Assembly: GCA_947568835.1 (NCBI GenBank)
Contig: OX387602.1
Location: 15,055,021-15,119,020, forward strand
From: Protonemura montana
Taxonomy: Eukaryota; Arthropoda; Insecta; Plecoptera; Nemouridae
Direction: 5' to 3'
DNA: 64,000 bases
Of this stretch, positions 47,838-59,948 are shown piece by piece. The notes under the pieces were generated by a model. The model searched no databases, was not told the DNA's origin, and was given only the letters and a program-made list of their open reading frames with translations. The position numbers and the translations under genes are program-made. The first letter of the stretch is position 1, and the number at the start of each line of letters is the position of its first letter.

Positions 47838-50800
47838 GGTGAGCGACCGGCCCGTATACTGGAGTTCCCGTGCCGGTTCAGCCATATGGCTGGCTACCTG
47901 AAGTCCCCGGCACCACCTGTGCCGGCACATCACCAGTTCCACCCGCCCCACCACGGCGTGCCCATGCCGGGACTCTCGGGTCCTTTCGGCCTGCAGCACG
48001 CCCTCGACTCCGTGCATCCAGGAGTCGGTTACCCCCCAGGTACGAGGCGCAACTCGATATATTCGGTCGCATGTTCGTTGTTTTGGTGCTAATTCCGTTG
48101 ATGGTGGTTGGAAAAAGTTTTTCTGGGGAAATCTGTGGATTGGGATTATCGTACTCAGCGGAGAAACAATAAAACGGAAATGCTTATCACCATCTCAGGA
48201 ATGCCACGTTACAATTATCACGTAGCCAAGTATTTTTATTAGTTGTTTATTGAGAACCAAATGCTGCCAATATAATTCTCGATATTCCTCAACAACGTCA
48301 CACTAAATATGTTCACCAATGACCGCTTTTTCGGATAAAACAATTATTTGAACGCTGCGACGACTTCAATTATTTGATGCGAAGTGTACAACCAATTATC
48401 GGCCGCGATTTTAATTCCTTTACCTACCTCAGCAGATAATCACGCATTTTATTTAATTGAGTCCAGTAATCTCGTTGATTTAACCTGCATTTGATAGTTG
48501 TCCGCTTAGTCTGCCACACACTAGTATATGTAAGGTGAGTAAGACGGCAAGGATAAGGGGCATTGCGGGTGTCGACGCCGTCGTGGAAGCCATAGTGGGA
48601 CGTGTGCGCATCCCCTTGGGCAGACTTTGACCCAAAGGCTCTTGATTCGCATCCCGCTCTAGGTCTTCGGCCGTTCAACTACGTGCCACCAGGGCACGCA
48701 CCCCAGGGTTGTCGGTACATGCACCGACAACAATGTGGGGATTATATTGTCATTACATAATTACAGTGCTATGTAGATAACACTCTCAGACCTGGAAATC
48801 CTTCCCAAGTCATTACTACGATCAATTAGTTTTGATTGGTTGGGTATTTTTCACAGATCAAAATCAAGATTCACCATCAATATTGATCACTAAGTTCAGC
48901 AAATGAATTCCCGTGATTTAACGATAAGACGTCGCTTTTGTTTTCGACGTAGATTTTGTCTGTACGAAATTGATAGTCTCGCGATCTTGTGTGCCATAGT
49001 GCCATTATAACCTCGGTATTTTCAAAACTTGTTAGAGATTAAACCCCTTATGTGTATTAGACAGTTCTAGCGATCCAGGGTGTTGCTTTTTGAGTGCATT
49101 AGCGATAACCGTCCAAATCGTCCATTGCAACCATTGGCATTAAAATTAAAATATAATGTTAGTCGCCATTGATAGGAAAGTGTTGGAATCGCAGTGTATG
49201 ACGATGACCGCGTTGTTCTGTTCTTGTGTAGCCGTTCCCGGTTATTATAACCATCAGGAGCCGGGTCCTGGAAGCCAGCAAGCTAACAGGGAGGAAGCTG
49301 TGCGACCTGCCAGTCAGGTCCCCAGTCACTCCCGGTCTGAACTCGACGAGAAACTTCGGGAATTGCGAGAATCAATCAGTTTCCCTACCTCGCATTCCAT
49401 GGCCCCGGACGGGCTTGTAACATTCTCCCGATTACCTCCCGGTAAACTACGGCACACGAATCTTATTTACTATTTCAACTTTTAAGTGTACAATGTAAAA
49501 TTTGTGTGTGAAGCTGACTTGTATTGAAGCTCGACTGATCGCTGTCGTCATATGGGAAATGGCACCGTTCGTTTTCTGCGATACATCAGAAGTCACACAT
49601 GTTCGTAAGTTAGCCGGCGTTCATTTCCCAAATGCCGAAGCGTTTCTGGTCTGTTTCACCAGAAGTCATCTTTGCGCTCAACGCAAATGTGTGACTAACT
49701 TTGTGCATTCTTCGCAGGGAGTGGCCAGACGTATGTACCTTATAATAGGGCCGTTGCAAACCCAGGGTACCAGTACAATTTTACCCCTGAGCACAAGATA
49801 AGCGTCGTCGGTAAAAAGAAAAGAGGCAGGAAGCCGTTAGCGCTTCCCGCCTCAATTCCAGAATCGCAGAACGCCAGGGAAGACACGTTTGAAACTGCAG
49901 CGTTTACATACGGCAAGGACGGCATCGTAAATTTCTCAAAAAAGTACAAAAAAACTGGTAAATCAAAAATGCATCATATTTCTGTTTGAAGTTTTTAAGA
50001 GGTTTGACGCATTTCTGATAGGCCCCTTTTCAAATAATTCCAGCTCGCGAGAAACAGGTCAGCGTCGTTAAAAACCCTAGGGGAAAACCCAAGAAAAGCA
50101 TTCCCGGGCTTCCTGAACCAGCGGTCGAACCCGTTCAGGACACTAGCTTCTCGCACGCTCCCTGCCCGGGATCTAGTGCCTACTACCCCATAATGGAGCC
50201 GCCAAATGTTGCACATCAATCCGTGAAGCCTCACGGCGGCTACACGGTCGTTACGCCCTACTCGAACACAGGCGCAAAGACACTCAAAATTCCCCCCAAC
50301 CAAAGAAAATTCTCTCCAAAGACTACCGCGTCACAATCGAAGACGTACTCCGTCTCGTCGGATTCGTTCCGTGGAATCAACGCGGGATTCACGATGCTTA
50401 CGCCAACGACGTATGACAGCATGCAAACACCACAGGAAACTCGGTTCGACTTTCCACACAACACCGACTACTACCCAACAACAATACCAAATAACTTCTC
50501 ACCGAGCGAACGCACCGAGTCACCGAACATGTATTACCCCTACAGCGGGGCGGGCAATCTAAGCTCTGCGCTTGGCGTCCTAGGGCCTGCGTATGGTAAC
50601 TACGGATCTGCGTATGGTAACTACGGATCTGCTTGTGGCAACTTGAGGTCGGCTTACCAGTACACGCAAACGAGTGGGTGCTACTTTCCTCCGTCGTACT
50701 CCGTAGAACCTGCAGAGCAGACCTCCTCGGTGCCTTACTTTGTTTCACACTATCCGGGGTCGACCTACAATGCCAATGGAAACTACAGTGGATCTGCAGC

Positions 50801-53800
50801 TTACAATTCTGGACCTACTGGTTACAATGCATCGTCCGATTACAATGCGTCTTCCGGTTACAATGCACCTTCCGGTTACAATGCGTCTTCCGGTTACAAT
50901 GCGTCTTCCGGTTACATTGCATCTTCCGGTTACAATGCATCTTCCGGTTACATTGCATCTTCCAGTTTCATTGCACCTATGGACGAACCCACAAACTATA
51001 GTGGACGAGGTCCGCACATGCCAAATGACCGCGGGGCCTTCATGCCAAATGACCGCGGGGCCTTCATGCCAAATGACCGCGGGGCCATCATGCCAAATGA
51101 TAGCGGGGCCATCATGCCAAAGAATATCAAAACTGTGCCAAAGGAAAATGATTCCTACGTTGTACGTGAGGAAAGCTTCGTGCCAAATGTACATGTCCGT
51201 GGGCACTCCACCGTAGCAAAAAAGAAAAATGCCAATGACAGTGGTTCTAGCGATCACAACCAAAAATTCACGACAGAACTATCGTCGACAACCAATGAAG
51301 CTACGGATAATTATCTCAGTGATCTACTGGAGAATTCGTACGCAAGTGGGGAAGGAAATTTCATTCTCCCCAACCTTCTGCCTCCGATAATCAAGGAGGT
51401 GGTGTATGGCGACGTGACTGAACCAACGAAGACGTCTTCTGAACCTACGAACACGCCGCCTGAACATACGAACACGCCGAAACCGGACTCGACGACCAGC
51501 TCTTTCGACGACGCCACTGCTGGCAAAGAGGATGTGTCTGACGTCTGCGAGGATTCGGCTAACTCGGAGTATTTCTCCCCGTCGTCCTGCGATTCGGACA
51601 CGCTCTTTATAGACGAGGATGAGGAGGTTTTTGACGGTAAGATGCCTAATTACGATAGGATAAGGTAGCCGGATTAGGCTCGAGGCTCATTTGTGTTTAT
51701 TGTCATGTGGATTTTGCAAATGATGGTTCTCAATTGCGTTTTTTGGTTGTTACATATCTTTGCTAATTGCAATTCGTATGCTCTTTTTTGATTCCTCTTC
51801 ATGGTCGGGAAGAAGATATTCAGCAACTGTTTGTTGACAATCCACTCTAAGTTTTATAAAAATATATTTAGATACCCCGTGTGAAAGTCGGATTAGAACG
51901 GGACGAGGCTTGTTAAAATTATAATTTCTGCAAGAAAGTTACACATGTTTATAGAGTTAAAATATCTTTCTGTCGCGCGTTCTGCACTTTTATTACTAAG
52001 TATCGCAATATTATGTTCACAGAGGAATAAAGACAGAACGTACGCGTTCTCTCTCCCTTACACGTTGAAATGTAGAACCCCTGTGATGATCAGCGACCCC
52101 CTCCCCACATAACTTAATAGGATCTAACGTATCACCAACATCAAAGAGTTCTACGAATTAAGATAACGATGCGATTTTTAAATTGCTTCACAAAGGAATT
52201 AGTCTGATGGCCATTTTCTAGAACGATCGAAACTAATTGTGCACATGCGCTTAATAATGCGGGTCTGACTGGATTGTTGATCGATTATCGTAAGTAAACG
52301 TTGCAAGTAAGCAAGTAATTCATTACACACTACTTGACATTACATTGCCAAATCCGAAACGGAATTCTTGTCAAATTCCTTAGGACCAGGACATTTCTTT
52401 ATCGAAATCAAGTAGTCCGTACCTCTCTTATTTCTGTTTTACGTCTAGTCGGACTGTAAACAACTTTCTATGGACACCAACAAATGGATGGCTGATTCTG
52501 CTACTTACTTTGGTTTACTATTTAGCTACCTGCCTTTGAGAAATTCGATATAGGTACCATGTTTGTACCTATGGTATTTGTGATCAGATCACAGTCGAGG
52601 CGTTTGTAGCAACATGGTACTTGGCCTAAATAGTGCTACGATCGGGGCACGCCGCGGTCAAAAATAACACTTTTCTAAGAGGTCTCAAGGTGCCTGAGGT
52701 TTATCAACAAAAGCATGGGACAGTGCGATGTATCGCAAACTGCTCGAGTGAGTTCTTGGCAGATGGGTAGGAGTAACCTAAGTGACAGTAAGTGATGTAA
52801 ATGGACAGTGCAGACCGTTGAGAGCCGAATGGTCCAGAGAACAACATGATCCCTATAGATTGTATCTATTTGGTGGAAGAATATCGCGGGTAACTTTAGA
52901 TCGCCCGCGTTTGAAAAGAGTGTTTTCACAAAACTTCCAATGCGGAACGGAATGATTTTTCGAATTTGCGAGAAAATGGACACTTCACGACGGTTCATAC
53001 ACTCGTTGTCTTTTTTAAAACTTTCTCATTAATTTGTTATTTTTAGGGAGTAAATATTGAGATAACTGAGTCCACACACGTGGGCTGCACATGCGTTCGC
53101 CACACGTATCAGCAAATAAAATAAAATGTTTGCCGCCCTCTTTTTAACCGCACTCTTCCACCTAGCCGAACAAAAAAACGTTAATTGTTACAAGATTCCA
53201 CTATTAGTGAAACACAGCTACGGACTCGTGAATCATGTTTGGTATCATTGATTGGGGGCGACACGTGGGGCAAATTGATACTGGCTGAGGTTTGGTCGTT
53301 TGCTTTGCGGGGCGAACGGCGCACGTGGCGCGGTTTTAGGGCTCTTCGAGTGGACTTGCGGTGTGCCATGAGATCCTAACAGTTGCCCTGGCCCTTGAGA
53401 AACCCCCTATGCGCGCGAAGCAGTTAGCACTTTGCGTACTCAAATGTCTAGCGAATTGGACAATTTTCAACCAAACTAACCCTACTTGTTTTACCGTCCA
53501 CTGATAGGTTAGTTTTAACTTAAACATATGCCAAGTTTGTACCTATATTCATTTCCAATTGTGAAGATCGTACTAGCTGGAAAGTAAGAGATGCAAGTAT
53601 TAGAACTGCCCTCTGCTTTGCTACCGACTCGTGAGTGAAATTTCAGTTTCAAAATACTGATAATACAAAATGATCTCAAATTGCTAGCAACATTTTTATA
53701 TTTCGGAAAATCAAAAGATCTTACCGCGACAAAACTTTGGCGCAAAAGGGAAATGGAGAACAAGAACGGCGATGATTTTTATTGTTTTTTAACGACAGTT

Positions 53801-56800
53801 GGCCCACGAGTCACCCCAGAACAATTGGTGGCGCCTCTGTGGGAAAAGCCTGATCTTTTGCTGAAAAGAACATATCAAAATATATTCATTACTTTTTGTC
53901 GCTGATTCTTGACAAAATACCAAGATATTGGATACAAATATAAATTGTACAGGAATTTCAATTAAATTTCTCGTTTGCCGCTTTGCCCGTGTCATGGATA
54001 GATAGCGTTCAACTCTCGAGCACGCGACGATCGATCTACCCCAGCGCGTCCTCCGTTTAGTTGGCGGAACCAAACCGGCGGGCGATGTGAGAAAACGCCA
54101 GCTGAAAAGTGCGCAGAGAAGGAATGAAGGGATTTGCTAGTTTTATTCGTTCCGCGGCCCTGCACCTTCCTTGATTCCGGCGTGCACAATTCTATTCAGA
54201 AACTCAACGGCATCTCGAGTGAAACACAAATCACAATGAGTTTCATCTCTCGGCTCGGCAGCGCCGAGGGAGTTTTATTTACTCACGAAATCACAATTCA
54301 GAGATGGATGTATTCAAATGAAAATTTCTGTGTTTTCCTGTTTCCTTGGTGATTTTCGAATTATTTCATCCGATACATGAATATTTGTACGCCTCGATAG
54401 TACTCGATTTACAGACCTAAACGCCATACCATAAGTTACACATTACAGCGAATTCCATAATAATATGAGTGCATGATAATAAGTAATTGATATGCTGCAA
54501 GTAGCTCATTACAATGCAGTTCCAATTCACAGCGTCAAGCGACCAGTTAACCAACGTCAAAGTAAAAGACTTCATGAATTTCTAATTGGAAATTATCAAA
54601 TAACATAACGTGTGCCGTTTTTCTCGCCCTTTGAACGCTGAAAACGCCCAAGATTTCGATCCTGCTCGCCCCGCGATTGTACCTTCAATGCCCGGGCTCC
54701 GATACAGATGCGCCCGGGTCTAGTTTTTCGCATTTTACAAGCATGTGTCAGAAGAGAACCTCTTACAGTGGCGAACCGGGTACCAGGTGCAAAGGAGTTC
54801 TCATTTTTGTCGCCGTATCATGCCGCGAAGGAATTTACAACTCAATGCCTATCGCTAATTTGCGATAGGTTAATTCTGTCCACCCCTAATTATTTGCAGC
54901 GTTGGTACATATGCAGACAGGTAGATCTTTGACAGCTGACACGGAAGCAAGAATTGTCTGAAACCTTTCTCGCTAAACGTTATTTTTCTAAGAAATAAGA
55001 CATAATTTCGCAATAACACATCGCATTCGTGATTCAGAACTTACCTAATTGTCTGGATAAGCTTGAACGTGACAGCCGGGATGCAGACACGGGTGAAAAC
55101 TCACGCTTTTGATTTCAAAATGGCGAATTGACGTGCTGACGTTCTACATCTTGAGATCCATGCAAGCAGATTAGGTGCACACCTTTCTTGCGCGCGCCCA
55201 ACATTGTTGGATGGCATTGACAGACAATATCAAAGCACATCGACAATTGAAAATAAACCCATTTTAGCTACTCCACCATTCTATTAACTTTTAACCCTGA
55301 TATTTATCAGATAGTGAAAAGAGTAACTGCTAGGCATCCCCGTGATTTAGCCAGGTCAAGACAACCATTCATTTAAAACATAATTTATAAGGATCATAAA
55401 ACATACAATGGCTCGCCACTAAACACTAATGCCACCTAATCCTTGAATTGCTGCTGGTTTTTTTCCCTGTGGTGTATTGCAGGACCAGGACGTAATGTCA
55501 ACCCAGCTGCAGAACAAAAAATACGCCCGAAAAACCTTCCAAAAAATCTCGCCAACTTTGAAATTTATAGAATGTGGACCAATATCCAAGATGAAAGGAT
55601 TATTTGAGAAAAAACAAAGCCGTAAAAAATGAAATGAAAACTTTGCATCTAAAAAAAATGTATATCGCATTCGTTGTTTTTCATCGTTGTGATCCATCGT
55701 TGGTCGCGTCATGTTGGTCGGTCGGGCGAGACAGGACGTTTTCCCGCTGTCCTGGCGGTTTATTCCATCACCATGGGCCCATGTATCCATCCCATGGCTG
55801 CTGTCCCCCATCCTCATGCAGCCTCCCATGCAGCCCGTGCTAGCGGAGGCAGAGTCCTAAGCCGGCTTAGCGCCGAGGACCACGGAGCTTTGTTCGCTAC
55901 GATGTGACCCCCCCTGCCCCCCTGCCCCTGACAGCCACCACCCTCCGCGTGCATTACGCCCGATATGGGCCTGTAGTCATATCTGCCCCGCGAATGGAAT
56001 ACACACTTCCATTTCATGTAGACCTCGGCGACAACATGCAAGCTGTGCAGTTTCGAAAAATCGAACTGCCCCGGGAAGCTCTTGACGTCAAAGTTTCATT
56101 GCATATTTTATGTTTTAAATTTCAAAGATTGTTTCTGGTGAAAATCGCTTTCTGTCAAATCCCACGCGGAAGAAAAGAGATCGTTCGACAACGCAAATCA
56201 CAAATTTCCCAACGAAATGAGATTTTTCACCAAGCGTCCACAGTTTTCAACTTTCTTCCGTTTATATTTTGAACTTTTCATATTTTTTACCAGGATCCGG
56301 CCACCATTTTGTGTGCTAAAGAAGGACGCTCCTTTTCTTTCCAGGAGTGAACCCTCGGAAGCAGCGAAGGGAGAGGACGACGTTCACGAGAGCACAGCTC
56401 GACATTTTGGAGTCGCTGTTCGGCAAGACGCGATACCCAGACATCTTCATGCGGGAAGAGGTCGCCCTGAAAATCAACCTGCCCGAGTCCCGAGTGCAGG
56501 TAATTCGAGCTTACATCCTCTACCACCAAATCATCGGTCCAGGAATCGCAATGCCTTGGCGTGGTTTGTCACGAATTTAAAAAACCGAACGCACAACGAT
56601 ATGGACTGCAAAGCAATTGGCTGCAAAATAAATCGGACTCTATTTATAAAAAGTGCTAAAAAGTGCCTTCTGATTGTTGTCGTGTCTTAAAAAAAGCCAT
56701 TCTAAGCTTAGCACTTTTCAGCTCAACTTTGAAGATAGGTGTTGTATTAATTTTGTATTAAACCTGCAATTTCAAAGCCATCTGCATGCATTGGGTTTCA

Positions 56801-59800
56801 GTAGCTAATAATGGGTCTAGGTAGCAATGAAATTGGTGCTTCTAATACTACATAGAATGTATCACTGCATTCACGGTCATGATTCATTAGACAAGCTGAA
56901 TTTTTAAGTGCAATCGCTATGTCATTTACATGTTCTCTGAAAAACTAAATTATAAGAAAATGAAAATGGAATTGGGGTTGTAACTTTCGACTCGTGAGCG
57001 CGTATAAGCTCGTGTAACCCCGATAATCCCTGCACAGCATCGATTGTCGAATATTAATTCATAAAAAGAGCACATTAGTCGCGAGTCAACAGTGGGTGCG
57101 TGTTGTCCATTCGCACCCCGACGCAGAATTCGTGCCGTCTGCATTGCTTGTTTGACACAGAAATCGAGTTCAATGGGCCCTGCCGTATATTATGTGTGTT
57201 ATAGGCAACATTAAGTTGACACAGGGATAAGTCGGGGTCCCGTGGAACTGATGTCTTTAGCGATGTCTCCATTCGACATCCAAGTTAATCCTGCCATTGA
57301 CGTCGGCTGATCCTGCACCTTGAGCGCAAGGCTCACTGCGCGCTAGGTCAAAATTCAATTCACGGGTTTGCCAAGATTCGTCGTGTTTGCGATGGCTCAG
57401 CTTTTGCAATTTCGAATTTTCTATGTCCGTCCGTACATTTTTTTCCTCGTTTTTTCATTACAAACTGGTATTAAAATATTTTGCAACTCGTGAGTGAAGC
57501 TCCTAACTCTTAGAAACAGCTGACTTTCACTGCATGTGATTGGTTGTTGCCATGGCAATAAATTCAGCTCCCACTTTATCTTGGAGTTAATAAAATTTTA
57601 AAACTGGACATCAGGGAGGCCAAGTAGCGTCAAAGTATTTTCCTTCCCACTTCGGTCGGTTTTGTATTTGCACGCACTAAAGTTAACTTCACGAAGCAAA
57701 CTGGGAAAGTAAGTTTCCTCGGGCCTGCCACTCTATGCTAATCTCATCACAACTGTTGATGCTCTTGGTGCGCTGAACACAGAAAGTCGATCAGAGTGCG
57801 TGTGTTCCAAGTTAGTGGGTGCGTGGGTCGAGGCTCCCGCGGGCAAGTAAACAGCGCCACGTGTGCCCTACGCTGATCATGGTTCACGCTCGGCGCCGGT
57901 CATTAGGCAATCCAATTAATTTCGAGGGCAGTGTGGCGAGTATCGCTCTGTAGAGTCGGGAATAGAAAGTGTTAAGAATATTTTTTAATTCTCTACGTTT
58001 TCCTAGTTTTTTTTTTTACGATTTTAAATTAAGGTCATTTTTTAAAGCTAGTTTTTATGCTCTAAAAGCTAAAAACTCATTGTTATAGTGCATTTTTCTC
58101 TAACTTCCTTCTTCGTTTGTGGGAGTCATCCTCTTCTTGCCAGGAAGTAGTTTGTCTGGCTTTATCCCCCAGAAATCACAGCAAACCCGTCACGTTTAAT
58201 GCGTAACTTTTCAAGTTTCGTTTTCTCCCCGCATTTTTCCTCGTTCACAATTTCCAAAGGAGACAAAAAAGACTACGAATTTGTCACATCACGGGGTTAC
58301 GGGGGAGAATCGACGACGTGATTTTCAATGCTACGCAGTTTTCAAGCCCGCACCTTCTCATCTTTTTCATCAAATTTTTTTTCTTGAGTCAGTAGGGGTC
58401 TGATCTATTTTCCTCGCTCTTTCGAGCCATGATTGTGCGTAAGACTTTTGTTAGTGGAATCTCTCATACTACAGCATCTCTTCTCGGTCGCCGCAGAAGA
58501 CTTGTAGACTGTCTCCACTGCATTATGTGTCCTCCAGCCCTCCTCTCTCGCATGGAGCACCTATTTCCATTAACCGTGCGAGCAGCGAAAAAAGGGCGGA
58601 TTAGACCTCAGAGAATAAAGGGCCCATGGGTTGGGGGTGCTGTTCTACAGGGGTGTAAATGACTGGCCCAATGTTTGCACGTCTGAGCCAGCGGGGAGGG
58701 GGCTGCATGTGTGCACGACACAGAAAATAGATTCAAGGGATGAGGGTTGAATATCTAGAATAATGAAATCACATCAACTGTTTAAAATGGCTTGGCTTGG
58801 TCTCCAGGAAAAGCGATACAGAGTGTGTAAGGGAGAGGGCGGGATGCGACGGAGCGGACGACCAAATTGAGTTTCAATTTGCGATGAATTGATGGGGCCC
58901 ATCGGACTCGCCGGAGCGAACTCTGATAACAATAAACACTGTATCAATATTCAATAACGCGGAACAGTGATCGAGCGCTACGACGAGATGACGAGGCTGT
59001 CGGATTTCGATGCAAGATAAAGTGACGTAAATCTCTAGGAGATCGGAAACGGAATGTCTGCAACGGTGCGCAGGGCTCCGCGCGGCACGTGATTTGTGTG
59101 ATAAGCCGACCTCTGAGAGCTAATTCGATTGTCGTGTTCTCTTGCAGGTCTGGTTCAAAAACCGGCGAGCAAAGTGTCGCCAACAACTGCAACAACAGCA
59201 GCAACAACATCAACAGACCCTTAGCGGCTCCCCGACCAAGTCCTCGAGAGCCTCCAACAATAACAATAAGATAAAATCTTCCACCAAATCACCCCCGCCC
59301 CTGACGTCTTCGTCTTCGCTACCTCAGCCACCGCTCATCAAAAACAATATCTCGAACAATGCTAGTGCGTCGCCCCCGCCGAACAACGGCATGATGTCGA
59401 TAAAGAAAGAGTCTTCGCCGGGCGTGCCGGCATACCACCACCAGCTATCGACGACCACGACGGCCCCGTCGTCGGCGCATCGCATCAACGTGCCGAATGG
59501 ACCGACGACGCCTTTAGGTGGAGGCAGCAGCGCGCCGTCGTCGATCATGACGACACCGAGTCCCCCGGTGACGCCTGGCAGTTCGGCGGGGTACCAGACC
59601 GACCCTCTGGGCCCAGCTTACAACTTCTGGGGCCCGACCGGCAACTCGAACGCCGCTTCTTGCTACTCTCAAAACTACGGGCAGTACTACAGTCCGATGG
59701 GGGTGGATTACTTTCCACCACCTCCCCAATCAGTGAGCCACCACCATCAGATGTCTGGCGGGTCCAGCGGCGGGGCCAACTTGTCCCAACACTACTCGTC

Positions 59801-59948
59801 GCACAATCAGATGCTGGCGGCAGGGTATCACCATCAGATGGCCGCGTACTCGGGCATGAGCATGGCCGGCCACCAGTCGTTCAACTCGGTGCGGCATCAG
59901 GACTGCAATCTGGACTATCAGTCAGACAAGTACATTCTGGCGGACTAG
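47838..59948 (+). CDS. otd: Orthodenticle / ocelliless (Otx-class K50 homeodomain factor)
   Basis: Otd is a nuclear transcription factor for head, eye and midline development; its K50 homeodomain binds TAATCC sites. An acceptor at 47837 opens the exon with 48 bases of 5' UTR. Coding exons are 47886-48039, 56345-56499 and 59148-59948, giving 369 aa. The N-terminus [11 protein letters not shown] and [11 protein letters not shown] matches insect Otd. The homeodomain is about residues 58-117 ([12 protein letters not shown] to [10 protein letters not shown]) with lysine at position 50 (K107). The second intron splits it between homeodomain residues 46 and 47, the classic paired-class position. The tail has a Q run, ITTPSPP-like [11 protein letters not shown] and YNFWGPTGN, as in fly Otd, and ends [11 protein letters not shown] without the vertebrate Otx tail. 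Intron 1 is phase 1 and holds the exons at 49232-51668. Confidence 0.95.
49232..51668 (+). CDS. Unrecognised AT-hook/low-complexity protein exons inside otd intron 1
   Basis: Three plus-strand exons: 49232-49441, 49718-49957 and 50044-51668, with GT-AG introns all in phase 1. Exon 1 encodes [17 protein letters not shown] and a charged helix ([14 protein letters not shown]). Exons 2 and 3 each begin with related basic blocks, [16 protein letters not shown] and [18 protein letters not shown], the first a good AT-hook. Exon 3 continues with a Tyr/Asn/Ser/Gly-rich region: AYGNYGS repeats, nine SSGYNA-type units, four MPNDRGAF-type units and three EPTNT-type units, ending in an acidic stretch [20 protein letters not shown] follows at 52026. 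The 5' end is uncertain. Otd exon 1 joins in frame (742 aa in all), or an ATG at 49156 or 49198 could start a nested gene by reading through the acceptor. No family was recognised. Confidence 0.65.
50817..50979 (+). repeat. 18-bp coding tandem repeat (SSGYNA units)
   Basis: Nine units of 18 bp (like TCTTCCGGTTACAATGCG) encode [24 protein letters not shown] (two), [18 protein letters not shown] and SSFIAP. The frame is kept throughout with mostly synonymous or conservative differences, which suggests it is translated. Confidence 0.85.
51018..51113 (+). repeat. 24-bp coding tandem repeat (MPNDRGAF units)
   Basis: Four full 24-bp units start at 51018, 51042, 51066 and 51090 and encode [24 protein letters not shown] and MPNDSGAI; a fifth, MPKN, is degenerate. 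The near-identity of the units indicates recent expansion. Confidence 0.85.
52026..52031 (+). terminator. Poly(A) signal after the otd-intronic exons
   Basis: AATAAA about 360 bases after the stop at 51668. It supports the third intronic exon being a true terminal exon rather than an open frame by chance. Confidence 0.5.
52032..56344. other. Rest of otd intron 1
   Basis: No further exon was recognised between the intronic poly(A) signal and the homeobox exon. A GC-rich block at about 55720-55990 has open frames in several phases (one reads [11 protein letters not shown]), but no clean acceptor and donor pair was found. The remainder is AT-rich. Enhancers are possible. Confidence 0.45.
56500..59147. 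other. otd intron 2
   Basis: Phase-0 intron of 2.65 kb splitting the homeobox, donor GTAATTCG and acceptor CTCTTGCAG. No nested gene was seen. A CCATGG-centred palindrome (GTTGCCATGGCAAT, near 57544) resembles the core of the dispersed repeats in the first 6 kb, but the flanking order differs. Confidence 0.6.

Noticed and set aside
50745-51263. Minus-strand 172-aa frame opposite the intronic exon
   Set aside because: It is the antisense shadow of the 18-bp and 24-bp coding repeats; splice phases and the poly(A) signal support the plus strand.
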